Shown: positions 27,153 through 35,552, counted from the stretch's first letter. The stretch: DNA of 35,919 nt from Sheuella sp. (GCA_030650995.1 JAUSCY010000005.1:1-35919); one strand, 5' to 3'. Made by a program: numbers and translations. Notes: generated by a model from the sequence alone, not told the origin.

Positions 27153-27995
27153 ATGCTGGGACGTGAAAATTTCCGCTCGTTTTTGCTTTCTGTCCTGATT
27201 CTTGGTGTATTCCTTGTGATCTGGCAGATTGCATCCATGCCTTCAACAGGCCCGCAAATCGTTGATGATGAGTATGCAAAGCTAGTTGGTGCTGCGGCGG
27301 CAACCGGACAGAAATCAACTTTTCCTACACCTGTAGAGGTCGGAAAAAAATTAGTCGAGCAATTATCCAATCCTTTTTATGATCGCGGGGCAAATGATAA
27401 AGGGATTGGTATCCAGCTCGCCTGGTCCGTTTCAAGGGTTGCACTTGGTTTTGGCCTGGCCGCACTTGTGGCGATACCGCTTGGTTTTGTTATTGGTATG
27501 TCAAAACTTATTTTCAGTGCGTTAGATCCCTTCATTCAGGTGCTTAAACCCATTTCGCCCCTGGCTTGGATGCCGCTTGCGCTGTTCACACTGAAAGACT
27601 CTAACGTCTCTGCAATTTTCGTGATTTTTATTTGTTCGATCTGGCCGATGTTGATTAACACTGCCTTTGGCGTGGCGGCCGTTCGTAAAGAGTGGATTGA
27701 TGTGTCGCGCACACTTGAGGTCAAGCCTTTACGCAAAGCACTGCTGGTCATTTTGCCTGCCGCGGCGCCTACGATCATGACGGGTATGCGAATCTCTATC
27801 GGTATCGCCTGGCTTGTGATCGTGGCTGCTGAAATGCTGGTAGGTGGAACAGGGATTGGATATTTTGTCTGGAACGAATGGAATAACCTCTCTATCTCCA
27901 ATATTCTTGTCGCGGTGTTTTTAATCGGTGTAATCGGGATGTTGCTGGATATGTGTTTTGCCCGTTTGCAGCGTGCAGTGACTTACAAGGATTGA
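27153..27995 (+). CDS. ABC transporter permease, nitrate/cyanate type (NrtB/CmpB-like)
   Basis: Inner-membrane permease of 280 aa with about six helices; the single permease presumably works as a homodimer. The segment [20 protein letters not shown] and the coupling loop [20 protein letters not shown] are characteristic of the taurine/nitrate importer class. The C-terminal [20 protein letters not shown] is a common NrtB signature. It starts 5 bp after the receptor stop. The last base of the stop codon is also the first base of an ATG for the ATPase gene. Confidence 0.92.
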   Translation: MLGRENFRSFLLSVLILGVFLVIWQIASMPSTGPQIVDDEYAKLVGAAAATGQKSTFPTPVEVGKKLVEQLSNPFYDRGANDKGIGIQLAWSVSRVALGFGLAALVAIPLGFVIGMSKLIFSALDPFIQVLKPISPLAWMPLALFTLKDSNVSAIFVIFICSIWPMLINTAFGVAAVRKEWIDVSRTLEVKPLRKALLVILPAAAPTIMTGMRISIGIAWLVIVAAEMLVGGTGIGYFVWNEWNNLSISNILVAVFLIGVIGMLLDMCFARLQRAVTYKD

Positions 27996-27997
27996 TG

Positions 27998-28798
27998 ATG
28001 ACACAAGGATTCTTGAAAGTGCAGGGTTTGCGTAAAGCCTTTCCTGCAGCAGGTGGGGCAGGTGAGCTGGTCGTTTTTGATAATGTGAATTTTGAAATTG
28101 ATCGTGGAGATTTTGTCTGCATCATTGGTCACTCCGGCTGCGGAAAGACAACCATTCTCAATGTGCTTGCTGGTCTAGAAGAACCCACTGCAGGCCATTC
28201 TTTTGTCGATGGTCGTGAAATCAGCGGACCCAGTCTGGATCGTGGAGTCGTGTTTCAGTCACATGCGTTGATGCCCTGGATGACTGTGCGCGGCAACATT
28301 GCCTTTGCTGTTAAATCCAAATGGCCAGAATGGACAAATTCTCAAGTCAATGCGCACGTTCAGTTGTTTATCGATATGGTCCATCTGCAGGGCTCTGAAG
28401 ATAAAAAACCTTCACAGCTATCCGGCGGTATGAAGCAGCGCGTTGGCATTGCACGCGCCTTTGCGATTCAGCCCAAAATGTTATTGCTCGACGAACCCTT
28501 TGGTGCACTCGATGCATTGACCCGAGGCAACATTCAGGATGAGCTCGTCACGATCGTGCGTCAAACTCAGCAGACTGTTTTTATGATCACGCACGATGTG
28601 GATGAGGCTATTCTGTTGTCGGACAAGATATTTCTCATGAGCAACGGTCCGCGCGCAGTACTTGCTGAGATTGTGGTCAATCCCTTACCACGTGATCGTA
28701 CGCGTGCCACCATGCATCACGATCCGAAGTTTTATGAGTTACGTAACCATTTAATTGACTTTCTGGTACATCGGTCCAAGACCTTTGCTGCCGCTTAA
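27998..28798 (+). CDS. ABC transporter ATP-binding protein, nitrate/cyanate type (NrtD/CynD-like)
   Basis: ATPase of the importer, 266 aa. Walker [10 protein letters not shown] (44-52), Q-loop in [13 protein letters not shown], signature [15 protein letters not shown], Walker [13 protein letters not shown] and His switch MITHDVDEA are intact. There is no fused receptor-like C-terminal domain as in NrtC. Two adjacent ATGs (27995 and 27998) are possible; AGGA at 27988-27991 is three bases from the first and six from the second, so 27998 is preferred. The cyanase gene follows 19 bp later. Confidence 0.92.
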   Translation: MTQGFLKVQGLRKAFPAAGGAGELVVFDNVNFEIDRGDFVCIIGHSGCGKTTILNVLAGLEEPTAGHSFVDGREISGPSLDRGVVFQSHALMPWMTVRGNIAFAVKSKWPEWTNSQVNAHVQLFIDMVHLQGSEDKKPSQLSGGMKQRVGIARAFAIQPKMLLLDEPFGALDALTRGNIQDELVTIVRQTQQTVFMITHDVDEAILLSDKIFLMSNGPRAVLAEIVVNPLPRDRTRATMHHDPKFYELRNHLIDFLVHRSKTFAAA

Positions 28799-28817
28799 TT
28801 TTTCTCAGGAGATAGAT

Positions 28818-29291
28818 ATGGCAACTTCCAAGGCAATCGCCAAACCCATGACACGCGAAGACGTGACTGATTTGATTTATTCGGCCAAGATTCAAAAAGG
28901 CATTAAGTGGGGCGATGTCGCCAAGAAACTCAAACTCTCAAAAGAGTGGGTGACCGCAGCATGTCTGGGCCAGATGACCTTGACTAAAGAGCAGGCTACG
29001 CTGATTGGTAAAACCTTTGCGTTGCCGCCAGAAGCCGTCAAGCTTTTGCAAGTTGTTCCTTACAAAGGCTCATTGCGCTCTTCTGTTCCAACAGATCCAT
29101 TGATTTATCGCTGGTATGAAATCGTGAGCGTGTATGGCACTACGATCAAAGAACTGATTCATGAAGAGTTCGGTGACGGGATCATGAGCGCGATTGATTT
29201 TTCAATGGATATCAAACGTGAACCCGATCCTAAGGGTGATCGTGTGAACGTTGTCCTTTCAGGAAAATTCCTGCCTTACAAGACTTATTAA
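28818..29291 (+). CDS. cynS: Cyanate hydratase (cyanase) CynS
   Basis: Converts cyanate and bicarbonate to ammonia and carbon dioxide through carbamate, giving usable nitrogen and removing a toxic anion. The N-terminal helical domain is followed by the catalytic domain; the known catalytic Arg, Glu and Ser appear as R98 and E101 (YRWYEIVSVYGTT) and S124 (GDGIMSAIDFSMD). The length of 157 aa matches the decameric enzyme. The start is ATG 28818, 7 bases after AGGAG; the frame runs farther upstream inside the ATPase gene but is not cyanase-like. Last gene of the nitrogen-controlled operon. Confidence 0.97.
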   Translation: MATSKAIAKPMTREDVTDLIYSAKIQKGIKWGDVAKKLKLSKEWVTAACLGQMTLTKEQATLIGKTFALPPEAVKLLQVVPYKGSLRSSVPTDPLIYRWYEIVSVYGTTIKELIHEEFGDGIMSAIDFSMDIKREPDPKGDRVNVVLSGKFLPYKTY

Positions 29292-29298
29292 TGTATTG

Positions 29299-29335
29299 CA
29301 AAGATTTGCTGCTAAGCAGCAAGTCTTTGGTTTTT
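29299..29335 (+). terminator. Strong intrinsic terminator after cynS
   Basis: A 15-bp stem with one G.U pair (TTGCTGCT and AGCAGCAA form the core around a single A at 29314) continues outward through CAAAGA/TCTTTG and is followed by GTTTTT. It begins 7 bp after the cynS stop and closes the cyanate operon. Confidence 0.88.
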
Positions 29336-29373
29336 ACAGGTAGTGGGTAAATACCTATTCTCGCTTGGATTCA

Positions 29374-29399
29374 TTTTGTATACGATTTTGTATACAAAA
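29374..29399 (+). promoter_or_regulatory. Two tandem GTATAC operators before gntR
   Basis: TTTTGTATACAAAA at 29386-29399 is a perfect 14-base palindrome, and a second partial copy TTTTGTATAC starts 12 bases earlier at 29374. The GT-centre-AC layout fits the FadR branch of GntR regulators. They may overlap a weak promoter (TTGGAT at 29365-29370, 17-bp spacer), so autorepression by the downstream gene is likely. Confidence 0.65.
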
Positions 29400-29449
29400 A
29401 AAGGGGTGGGTATTCAACGCATGCAAATACAGTTTTTTACGCAAGATTA

Positions 29450-30148
29450 ATGATGAATCCTATCGAACCACCTTCAGGGAGTGTGACCGACAGGGTTGCT
29501 GCTGCAATTACCGATGCCATTATTGAGCATCGCCTGGCTGCGGGTACTAAATTAGTCGAACAAAATCTCGCTACGATGTTTGGTGTATCGCGCACCATTG
29601 TGCGACAGGCGTTGATTCGCTTGGAGCGCGCACGATTGATCAAGCTCGAACCTGCTAAAGGCGCCTCAGTCGCTATGCCTTCAGTTAAGGAAACAAGGCA
29701 GATTTTTACGACACGTCGCTATATCGAAATACCAATGATTACCGAGTTTGCACGTACCGCTACAAAAGCTAATATCAAGCTGCTGCGTATGCATTTAAAC
29801 GCAGAGCAAAAAGCGTGTCCGCAAGCTGACGTACATGGCCGCACCAGAATGCTGGCGGATTTTCATGTCCTGATCGCGCAGATCATGGGCAATACCGTGC
29901 TGGAAGAGGTGCTGAGTCAACTCGTTTCGCGTACTTCACTTGCCGCGATGCTGTATCAGACCAGATTGTCTGCGGAGCATTCGTCTGATGAGCATGTTGA
30001 ATTACTCGACGCGATTGAAAGTAAAAATGTCGAGCTTGCTGCACAGATTATGACAAAGCACTTGAATAATGTAGAGGCGAGTTTAAATTTGGACGCCTCA
30101 CTTACGGATATGCGTTTGGCACTGATGCCATTAAATGCTACCCATTAA
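29450..30148 (+). CDS. GntR-family transcriptional regulator, FCD (FadR-like) domain
   Basis: A 232-aa DNA-binding regulator. The winged helix-turn-helix lies at about 15-80 (LAAGTKLVEQNLATMFGVSRTIVRQALIRLERARLIKLEP is the core, quoted by its residues L29 to P68 region), and the FCD effector domain follows with the metal-site residues in ADFHVLIAQIMGN and DEHVELLDAIESKN. Effectors of this class are usually small organic acids. It is transcribed with the downstream amidohydrolase gene (15 bp gap) and carries palindromic operators upstream, so it probably controls this cluster. Start ATG 29450 or 29453. Confidence 0.91.
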   Translation: MMNPIEPPSGSVTDRVAAAITDAIIEHRLAAGTKLVEQNLATMFGVSRTIVRQALIRLERARLIKLEPAKGASVAMPSVKETRQIFTTRRYIEIPMITEFARTATKANIKLLRMHLNAEQKACPQADVHGRTRMLADFHVLIAQIMGNTVLEEVLSQLVSRTSLAAMLYQTRLSAEHSSDEHVELLDAIESKNVELAAQIMTKHLNNVEASLNLDASLTDMRLALMPLNATH

Positions 30149-30163
30149 AGGGAAATATTGGAC

Positions 30164-31462
30164 ATGTCGAGCAACGGTCAAAAAATCATGGAGTGGTCTG
30201 AAAGACTAGCCCAGTACAGTGAACCGCACTGGGCTGAAAAAAATCAGCTCACCTGTACCTACCTCACGCCTGCACATCTTCAGACAGCACGAGAGATTAA
30301 GTCCCTGATGAACGAGGCGGGGTTTGATGAGGTCAGCACGGATGCGGTGGGTAATATCGTTGGCGTGTATCGTGCAGCAAGTTCAAGTTCAAGTTCAGGT
30401 TCCAGCATTGCCGATGCGACAGCTACTGTTAAGACTCTGATGACTGGATCACATTACGATACCGTGCGTAATGGCGGTAAATATGATGGAAGACTCGGGA
30501 TACTGATTCCAATCGCATGTGTTGCTGAACTCGTGCGTCAACAGCGTCGCCTGTCCTATGATTTCGAGGTAGTGTGTTTTTCTGAAGAAGAAGGGCAGCG
30601 TTTTCGAGCCACGTTTCTTGCATCTGGTGCCTTGACGGGGGATTTTGATCCTTCCTGGCTCGATCAGCAAGATGCAGAGGGTGTGACCATGCGCAGCGCG
30701 ATGCAGGCAGCCGGTTTGCCTGGAGATCTGACAGAGATTATCAAGCTAAAACGCGACCCTGAAAAATACATTGGCTTTGTTGAGGCGCATATTGAACAAG
30801 GGCCTGTTTTGTTTGAAGGTGGAATAGCACTTGGTGTAGTGACTTCGATTAATGCAGGTGTTCGAGCAATATGTAAAGTTACTGGTACTGCTGCCCACGC
30901 TGGAACAACACCGATGACCATGCGAGAAGACGCATTACTTGCTGCAGCTGAAATCAGTTTAATGGCTGAAAAACGCGCTTTGCAGGATGAGGGATCCGTC
31001 GCGACCGTTGGTCAGATGCAAGTCCCAGGTGGCTCGATTAATGTAATACCCGGTGAATGTTTGTTTTCTCTCGATATGCGTGCACCTTTTGATGGGCAAC
31101 GCGATGCACTTGTTGCGGATATCCTCGCACAGGCACAGTCCATCGCGTCAAGACGTGGCGTTAAATTTGAATGTACTGAGACGATGCGTGCATCTGCTGC
31201 GCCCTCAAACCTTAAGCTTCAAGAGCGTTGGGAGCGTGCGGTGAAATCCGTTGGGCAGCCAGTATTCAAGCTTAATAGCGGAGCAGGGCATGACGCCATG
31301 AAATTACATACGATCATGCCGCAAGCTATGCTGTTTGTGCGAGGTGGTAACCGCGGGATCAGTCATAACCCGATGGAGATCATTTCACAAGAAGACGCTA
31401 CGCTTGCAACTCAAGCTTTTATGGCGCTGCTTGATGATATCGAGACCCACCCGTTTTCCTAG
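30164..31462 (+). CDS. M20-family amidase: hydantoinase/carbamoylase (N-carbamoyl-amino acid hydrolase or allantoate amidohydrolase)
   Basis: Dinuclear metal amidohydrolase of the HyuC/AllC group, 432 aa. Metal ligands are seen in GSHYDTV (H97), GGKYDGRLG (D108), SEEEGQRF and VEAHIEQGP, with GAGHDAM and GGNRGISHNPME near the C-terminus. It would split an N-carbamoyl or ureido group, releasing ammonia and CO2 from an N-carbamoyl or allantoate-like substrate. An in-frame hexamer repeat inserts a Ser tract at about 73-78. The start is ATG 30164; TTG 30158, six bases earlier, is possible because AAGGGA lies near both. It follows gntR and precedes a second M20 gene. Confidence 0.87.
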   Translation: MSSNGQKIMEWSERLAQYSEPHWAEKNQLTCTYLTPAHLQTAREIKSLMNEAGFDEVSTDAVGNIVGVYRAASSSSSSGSSIADATATVKTLMTGSHYDTVRNGGKYDGRLGILIPIACVAELVRQQRRLSYDFEVVCFSEEEGQRFRATFLASGALTGDFDPSWLDQQDAEGVTMRSAMQAAGLPGDLTEIIKLKRDPEKYIGFVEAHIEQGPVLFEGGIALGVVTSINAGVRAICKVTGTAAHAGTTPMTMREDALLAAAEISLMAEKRALQDEGSVATVGQMQVPGGSINVIPGECLFSLDMRAPFDGQRDALVADILAQAQSIASRRGVKFECTETMRASAAPSNLKLQERWERAVKSVGQPVFKLNSGAGHDAMKLHTIMPQAMLFVRGGNRGISHNPMEIISQEDATLATQAFMALLDDIETHPFS

Positions 31463-31491
31463 AAAATTGAGAATTACCTCTTTTCCTAGAA

Positions 31492-31506
31492 GAATATTAA
31501 ATATTC
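31492..31506 (+). promoter_or_regulatory. Palindrome upstream of M20 gene
   Basis: GAATATT-A-AATATTC is a perfect 7-bp inverted repeat 24 bp before ATG 31531. It could be an operator or a chance AT-rich palindrome; no known regulator is recognised. Confidence 0.25.
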
Positions 31507-31530
31507 AAGTCCCTTATTTTGAGCGATTTT

Positions 31531-32766
31531 ATGAAAAAAGAACTCTACGCTAAGCTCGATCAATGGATCGATGCGCATTTTGATGAGCAGGTTAAATTTC
31601 TGCAGTCTGTGATTCAGGTACCAACCGATACTCCACCGGGTAACAACACCCCGCATGCCTTACATACCGCGAAGCTGCTAAAAGCTTACGACATGCAGGC
31701 TGAGCCACACGAAGTGCCCGAATCTGTTGTACACGCAGCAGGACTTGAGTCCATCACTAATCTGATTGTTAAACGACAGTATGGATCAGGCGGCAAGACC
31801 CTCGCACTGAATGCGCACGGGGATGTCGTTCCACCAGGCGATGGGTGGACCTATCCTCCCTACGCAGGTGAGATTCACGATGGTCGTATTTATGGTCGTG
31901 CAGCAGCGGTCAGTAAGTGTGATTTTTCAACCTATGTGTTTGCTGTTCGAGCGCTTGAGGCTTTGGGCGTCCCTCTGGCAGGCCGTATTGAAATGCAGTT
32001 TACCTATGACGAAGAATTCGGCGGAGAGTTAGGACCCGGGTGGTTGTTGAAAAACAATCTGACAAAACCTGATCTGGCTATTGCTGCAGGGTTCAGTTAT
32101 CAGATCATTACTGCTCACAATGGTTGTCTGCAGTTCGAGGTGACAGTCAATGGAAAGATGGGGCATGCGGCAGTTCCAACATCTGGCGTTGATGCGCTTC
32201 AGGCGGCAGTAAAAATCATGAATGCTTTGTATGCATTGAATGAAACGTATAAAAAAATTACCAGCACCGTGCCTGGCATTAATCATCCTTATTTGAATAT
32301 CGGCCTCATCCAGGGTGGCACAAACACCAATGTGATACCTGGCAAGGTCGTCATGAAACTAGATCGCCGCATGATCCCTGAAGAAGATCCCGAGACTGTT
32401 GAGCAGGATATCCGCACGGCGATCGATCAGGTCTGGAAATCTATTCCCGGTATTACTGTCGAGACACGACGGATTCTGCTCGCGCGTGCACTCAAACCAC
32501 TGCCTGGAAGTGATGCGCTCGTAGGCGCCTTGCAGCAGCACGCGGAAACATTGTTTGGTGAAAAAGTGCCTGCCTGCGGTACTCCGCTGTATGCCGATGC
32601 ACGTTTGTATTGCGAAGCAGGGATCCCGGTTGTTCTCTATGGTGCGGGTCCTAGGACTGTAGAGGAGAGTCATGCGAAGCAGCCAGACGAGCGACTGGAA
32701 CTTGAAGACTTGCGTCGTGCCACGAAAGTCGTGGCACGCACCTGCCTGGATATGATGGCAGCCTAG
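31531..32766 (+). CDS. M20-family metallopeptidase-like protein (ArgE/DapE group), with altered metal site
   Basis: A 411-aa cytosolic M20-like protein. The ArgE/DapE fold is clear: NAHGDVVPPGDGWTYPP (H96, D98), general-base pair in TYDEEFGGE (E161, E162) and the late His in EESHAKQPDERLEL. The bridging Asp expected in the GRGA-x-D-x-K motif is Val (YGRAAAVSKCD, V127), and the GEP ligand segment is replaced by AAGFSY. A dimerisation-domain segment with GHAAVPTSGVDAL is present. The start is ATG 31531; an in-frame TTG at 31519 is possible. It probably works with the upstream amidase, but the reaction is unknown. Confidence 0.85.
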   Translation: MKKELYAKLDQWIDAHFDEQVKFLQSVIQVPTDTPPGNNTPHALHTAKLLKAYDMQAEPHEVPESVVHAAGLESITNLIVKRQYGSGGKTLALNAHGDVVPPGDGWTYPPYAGEIHDGRIYGRAAAVSKCDFSTYVFAVRALEALGVPLAGRIEMQFTYDEEFGGELGPGWLLKNNLTKPDLAIAAGFSYQIITAHNGCLQFEVTVNGKMGHAAVPTSGVDALQAAVKIMNALYALNETYKKITSTVPGINHPYLNIGLIQGGTNTNVIPGKVVMKLDRRMIPEEDPETVEQDIRTAIDQVWKSIPGITVETRRILLARALKPLPGSDALVGALQQHAETLFGEKVPACGTPLYADARLYCEAGIPVVLYGAGPRTVEESHAKQPDERLELEDLRRATKVVARTCLDMMAA

Positions 32767-32778
32767 TGAATACTAGGC
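32761..32778. terminator. Hairpin between convergent M20 and Bug genes
   Basis: GCCTAGT-GAAT-ACTAGGC is a perfect 7-bp stem with a four-base loop, overlapping the M20 stop codon (TAG 32764-32766) and six bases before the Bug stop. It lacks a T-run; a weak bidirectional terminator is likely. Confidence 0.5.
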
Positions 32779-32784
32779 CCTCAC

Positions 32785-33756
32785 TCAGTCCGGTTTGATG
32801 TTTTTTTCTCGGATGACGCGGGCCCATTTGTCCGCGTCTTTCTTGAGTAAGTCCCCAAGCTGCTCAGGGGTTGAGCTAGCTGGCAGGGTGCCCGAGTTCA
32901 GTAAGCGCTGCTTAACACTTTCGGTATTGAGTGTCCGGATCACGGCCTGATTGATACGCGTGATTTCGCTTTGTGGCGTACCTTTCGCGGTAAACAAGGC
33001 ATACCAGTTGTCTGAGTCCACTCCCTCTATACCAATCTCCTTGAACGTTTTTATTTCCGGCAGAAGAGGGTGACGAGCGTCTGCGGCCATGGCGATCGGT
33101 TTGAGTTTTCCTGCGCGGATGTTGTTGATCAAGCCAGGTACATCTCCAAAAAACGCATCTACGTGACCAGCCATGACATCGGTGATGGCTGGAGCCGCGC
33201 CTTTGTAAGGTACGTCAACTAGCTGCGCTTTGGTGGCATCACCCAATAGTGCAGCGGCCAGGTGCGGCACGCTGCCCATCCCCGATGATGCCATCGTCGT
33301 ACGCTGTTTCATGGCGTTTTCGATAAAGTCTTTTGGTCCTGTGGCTGGGTTGTTTGGATTGACGACTAACAATTCATCATTGCGCGAAACCAGCGAGATC
33401 GGTGCCAGATCTGTAATGGGGTTGTAGGGCAGTTTTGGATATAAACCAGGATTGATGGCGACTGCACCTGCACTGGTAAACCAAAGAACAGATCCATCTG
33501 GCGGGGACTTGATGACATACTCTGCTGCGATGATGCCGTTGGCGCCTGGTTTGTTTTCAACAATAACGGTTTGACCAAGTTCTTTACCTAGCGTTTCACT
33601 AATACTGCGCGCAACAAAATCGACTGGTCCACCGGGTGGAAAGGCAATGATCATTCGAATAGATTTTGTTTGCGCACCAACTCCAAACGTGAGCAGCGAT
33701 AAGCTTGCCACGCAGGCGAGGTGAGCGAGCAATAAAATTGTTTTGTTTTTTTTCAT
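32785..33756 (-). CDS. Bug-family (TctC-type) tripartite tricarboxylate transporter substrate-binding protein
   Basis: Periplasmic receptor of 323 aa. The signal peptide has a Lys-rich start (MKKNKTILLLAHLACVAS) and probably ends at GVGAQ; the mature protein begins KSIRMIIAFPPGGPVDFVAR, the standard Bug opening, and has NKPGANGIIAAEYV and DVPYKGAAPAITDVMAGH motifs. Bug receptors are greatly expanded in Bordetella relatives and bind carboxylates, amides or nicotinate-like ligands. No membrane TctA/TctB partners are nearby, so it must share one elsewhere or act as a sensor. CAGGAG precedes ATG 33756. Confidence 0.94.
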   Translation of the reverse strand: MKKNKTILLLAHLACVASLSLLTFGVGAQTKSIRMIIAFPPGGPVDFVARSISETLGKELGQTVIVENKPGANGIIAAEYVIKSPPDGSVLWFTSAGAVAINPGLYPKLPYNPITDLAPISLVSRNDELLVVNPNNPATGPKDFIENAMKQRTTMASSGMGSVPHLAAALLGDATKAQLVDVPYKGAAPAITDVMAGHVDAFFGDVPGLINNIRAGKLKPIAMAADARHPLLPEIKTFKEIGIEGVDSDNWYALFTAKGTPQSEITRINQAVIRTLNTESVKQRLLNSGTLPASSTPEQLGDLLKKDADKWARVIREKNIKPD

Positions 33757-33771
33757 TTGTTGTCTCCTGAT

Positions 33772-34572
33772 TTAACCGCAGCGAACGGACATGCCCCCAT
33801 CAACGACAATTTCCGTGCCTGTCACAAAGCGGGCTTCCTCCGACGCGAGGTAAAGAGCTGCATTGGCAGTATCACGACCGTCCCCCATGAATGGCAAAGG
33901 AATGCGTGCTTGTCGCTGCTCGAGCAGTTTTTCTACGTCTCCGCCTGAGCGCTGACCTGCCAGACGGACTTCAACCATCGGCGTATGCAGCTGACCAGGG
34001 ACGACGGTATTGACGCGGATGCCTTTCTTGGCATACTGAATGGCAATGACTTTTGACATTTGAATCACGCCGGCTTTGGTCGCCGCATAGGCGACCTGTG
34101 CCGAGCCCGTCCAGCGCGTTCCTGATGTCGAGGCTAAATTTATAATCGCACCACTGCCTTGCTTTTCCATGATCGGCAGGACATGTTTGCAGGTGAGGAA
34201 AACGCTTTTAAGGTTGGTGTCGACCTGCGAATCCCAGACCTCCTCGGACATCTCGACAGGACCGCCAGCGGCCGATCCACCGACATTGTTGACGAGTATA
34301 TCTATGCATCCAAAGCGTGCCACACACGCTGCAACGGCCTCTTGAATGCTCTGGTGTGAGGTCACGTCACAGAAGGCTGTTTCAATTTCTCCCCCGCACG
34401 CTTTGACACGTTCGATGGTTTCTTTCATGCGGTCCAGATCACGATCGACGCCGAATATCTTTGCCCCTTCTTCGGCGAAACGTGTGGCGATTGCTCGACC
34501 GTTGCCCCAACCTGGGCCAACTGAACCCGCACCCATGATGAGCGCGACTTTACCTTCGATACGACCCGTCAT
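33772..34572 (-). CDS. Short-chain dehydrogenase/reductase (SDR, classical)
   Basis: NAD(P)-dependent oxidoreductase of 266 aa. The dinucleotide loop is MGAGSVGPGWGNGRAIA, a glycine-rich variant of TGxxxGIG; NNVGG precedes the catalytic Ser-Tyr-Lys set (STSGTRW, then YAATKAG). The Asp in GVDRDLD after the second strand favours NAD over NADP. The C-terminus (FVTGTEIVVDGGMSV) is typical. It lies between the Bug receptor (15 bp) and the amidohydrolase (11 bp) in one operon, so it likely oxidises an intermediate of the same route. AAGGAAT upstream of the ATG is a good ribosome site. Confidence 0.93.
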   Translation of the reverse strand: MTGRIEGKVALIMGAGSVGPGWGNGRAIATRFAEEGAKIFGVDRDLDRMKETIERVKACGGEIETAFCDVTSHQSIQEAVAACVARFGCIDILVNNVGGSAAGGPVEMSEEVWDSQVDTNLKSVFLTCKHVLPIMEKQGSGAIINLASTSGTRWTGSAQVAYAATKAGVIQMSKVIAIQYAKKGIRVNTVVPGQLHTPMVEVRLAGQRSGGDVEKLLEQRQARIPLPFMGDGRDTANAALYLASEEARFVTGTEIVVDGGMSVRCG

Positions 34573-34583
34573 ACTTGATTCCT

Positions 34584-35450
34584 TCAGGCTGAAAAGCGAT
34601 AGAGATTTTGTGGATTGTCGACCAGTATCTGATGAAGTAAGTCGGGCTTCGGTGCGATCTGTGCGAGAGAGTCGACCAGCATTCCATCGTCAGGAATATG
34701 TGTATGGTTGGGGTGCGGCCAATCGCTACCCCAAATGCAGCGCTCTGGGTAATTGCGCACCAGATAGCGAGCGAATGGGATACCCAGTTCATAAGGTGGT
34801 TTTGAGTCAATCCGGTCGATACCGCTGACTTTGACCATAAAGCCGGGTAATTCCAGCAGTCGACAGAAATCTTGAAAGTGCTGGTGTTCGATACCGAGCT
34901 TGGCATCCACACGTCCCATATGATCCATCACAACACTCACAGCAGACTGTTTGAGTAAAGGCATCAGGTCTTTTGCGTATTGTGCGTGCAGCTGCAGCTG
35001 TAAATGCATACCAAGAGGTTCTAGTCTTTTTGTCAGCGCCATAATTTGCTCTGGCGTTTCGTGAACCTTGTAGCCCGGCATAAAGTGAAACCGTACACCT
35101 CTGAAACCAGCTTGCGCCAGTCTTTTGAGCTCCGCATCTGAGACATCAATCTGCACCAGAGCAATACCAAGATAGCGCCCTTTAGATGCAAGGATCGCAT
35201 CCTCGACAACGCTGTTGTCATAGCCATGCAAGAGGGTGTTGACGATCACGCAGCGATCGATCCCCATTTTCTTATGCCAGGCGAATAGTGCCTCTTTGGG
35301 TGCGTCGACCGGGGTAAAGCTGCGCGATTCAGCATAAGGAAACTTGCTGTTTGGCCCAAAAATATGCACATGAGAGTCAGCGGCGCCGCTTGGTAGCTTA
35401 AATTTAGCCTCTGAGGGCGTACGCATGTAGGTGAGGATGGGTTCTGTCAT
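34584..35450 (-). CDS. Amidohydrolase-superfamily protein, 2-pyrone-4,6-dicarboxylate hydrolase (LigI)-like
   Basis: A 288-aa TIM-barrel hydrolase of the PF04909 amidohydrolase type. The HxH pair is in GAADSHVHIFGP near residues 23-34; VMDHMGRVD supplies a barrel His and WGSDWPHPNHTH the C-terminal Asp, the arrangement of LigI and its relatives. These open lactones or hydrolyse similar carboxylated rings. First gene of a minus-strand operon with an SDR and a Bug receptor. True substrate unknown. A related sulfolactone or other ring hydrolase is possible. The start is ATG 35450 with only a weak ribosome site. Confidence 0.88.
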   Translation of the reverse strand: MTEPILTYMRTPSEAKFKLPSGAADSHVHIFGPNSKFPYAESRSFTPVDAPKEALFAWHKKMGIDRCVIVNTLLHGYDNSVVEDAILASKGRYLGIALVQIDVSDAELKRLAQAGFRGVRFHFMPGYKVHETPEQIMALTKRLEPLGMHLQLQLHAQYAKDLMPLLKQSAVSVVMDHMGRVDAKLGIEHQHFQDFCRLLELPGFMVKVSGIDRIDSKPPYELGIPFARYLVRNYPERCIWGSDWPHPNHTHIPDDGMLVDSLAQIAPKPDLLHQILVDNPQNLYRFSA

Positions 35451-35543
35451 GGTCCAGTCTCTTGTTTGTTATTGATGCCCTGTAAGGGTTTTAGCTATTT
35501 TGGCATGTGGCGTGGACAGGCGGGTGCGTACTATCTAAAAAAA

Positions 35544-35552
35544 TGCTAGAAT
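35544..35552 (+). promoter_or_regulatory. Candidate extended -10 for the tRNA gene
   Basis: TGCTAGAAT combines TGN with TAGAAT (five of six to TATAAT), 78 bases before the tRNA. No convincing -35 is visible at the right spacing, so this is a weak call. Confidence 0.35.

Noticed and set aside
26002..27318. Two long minus-strand frames opposite the cyanate receptor gene
   Set aside because: They are mirror frames of a conserved coding gene, with no recognisable protein features.
29450..35450. Naming the cluster as an allantoin or purine degradation locus
   Set aside because: Only one gene resembles allantoate amidohydrolase, and allantoinase, ureidoglycolate genes and purine oxidation genes are absent, so the claim is not supported.
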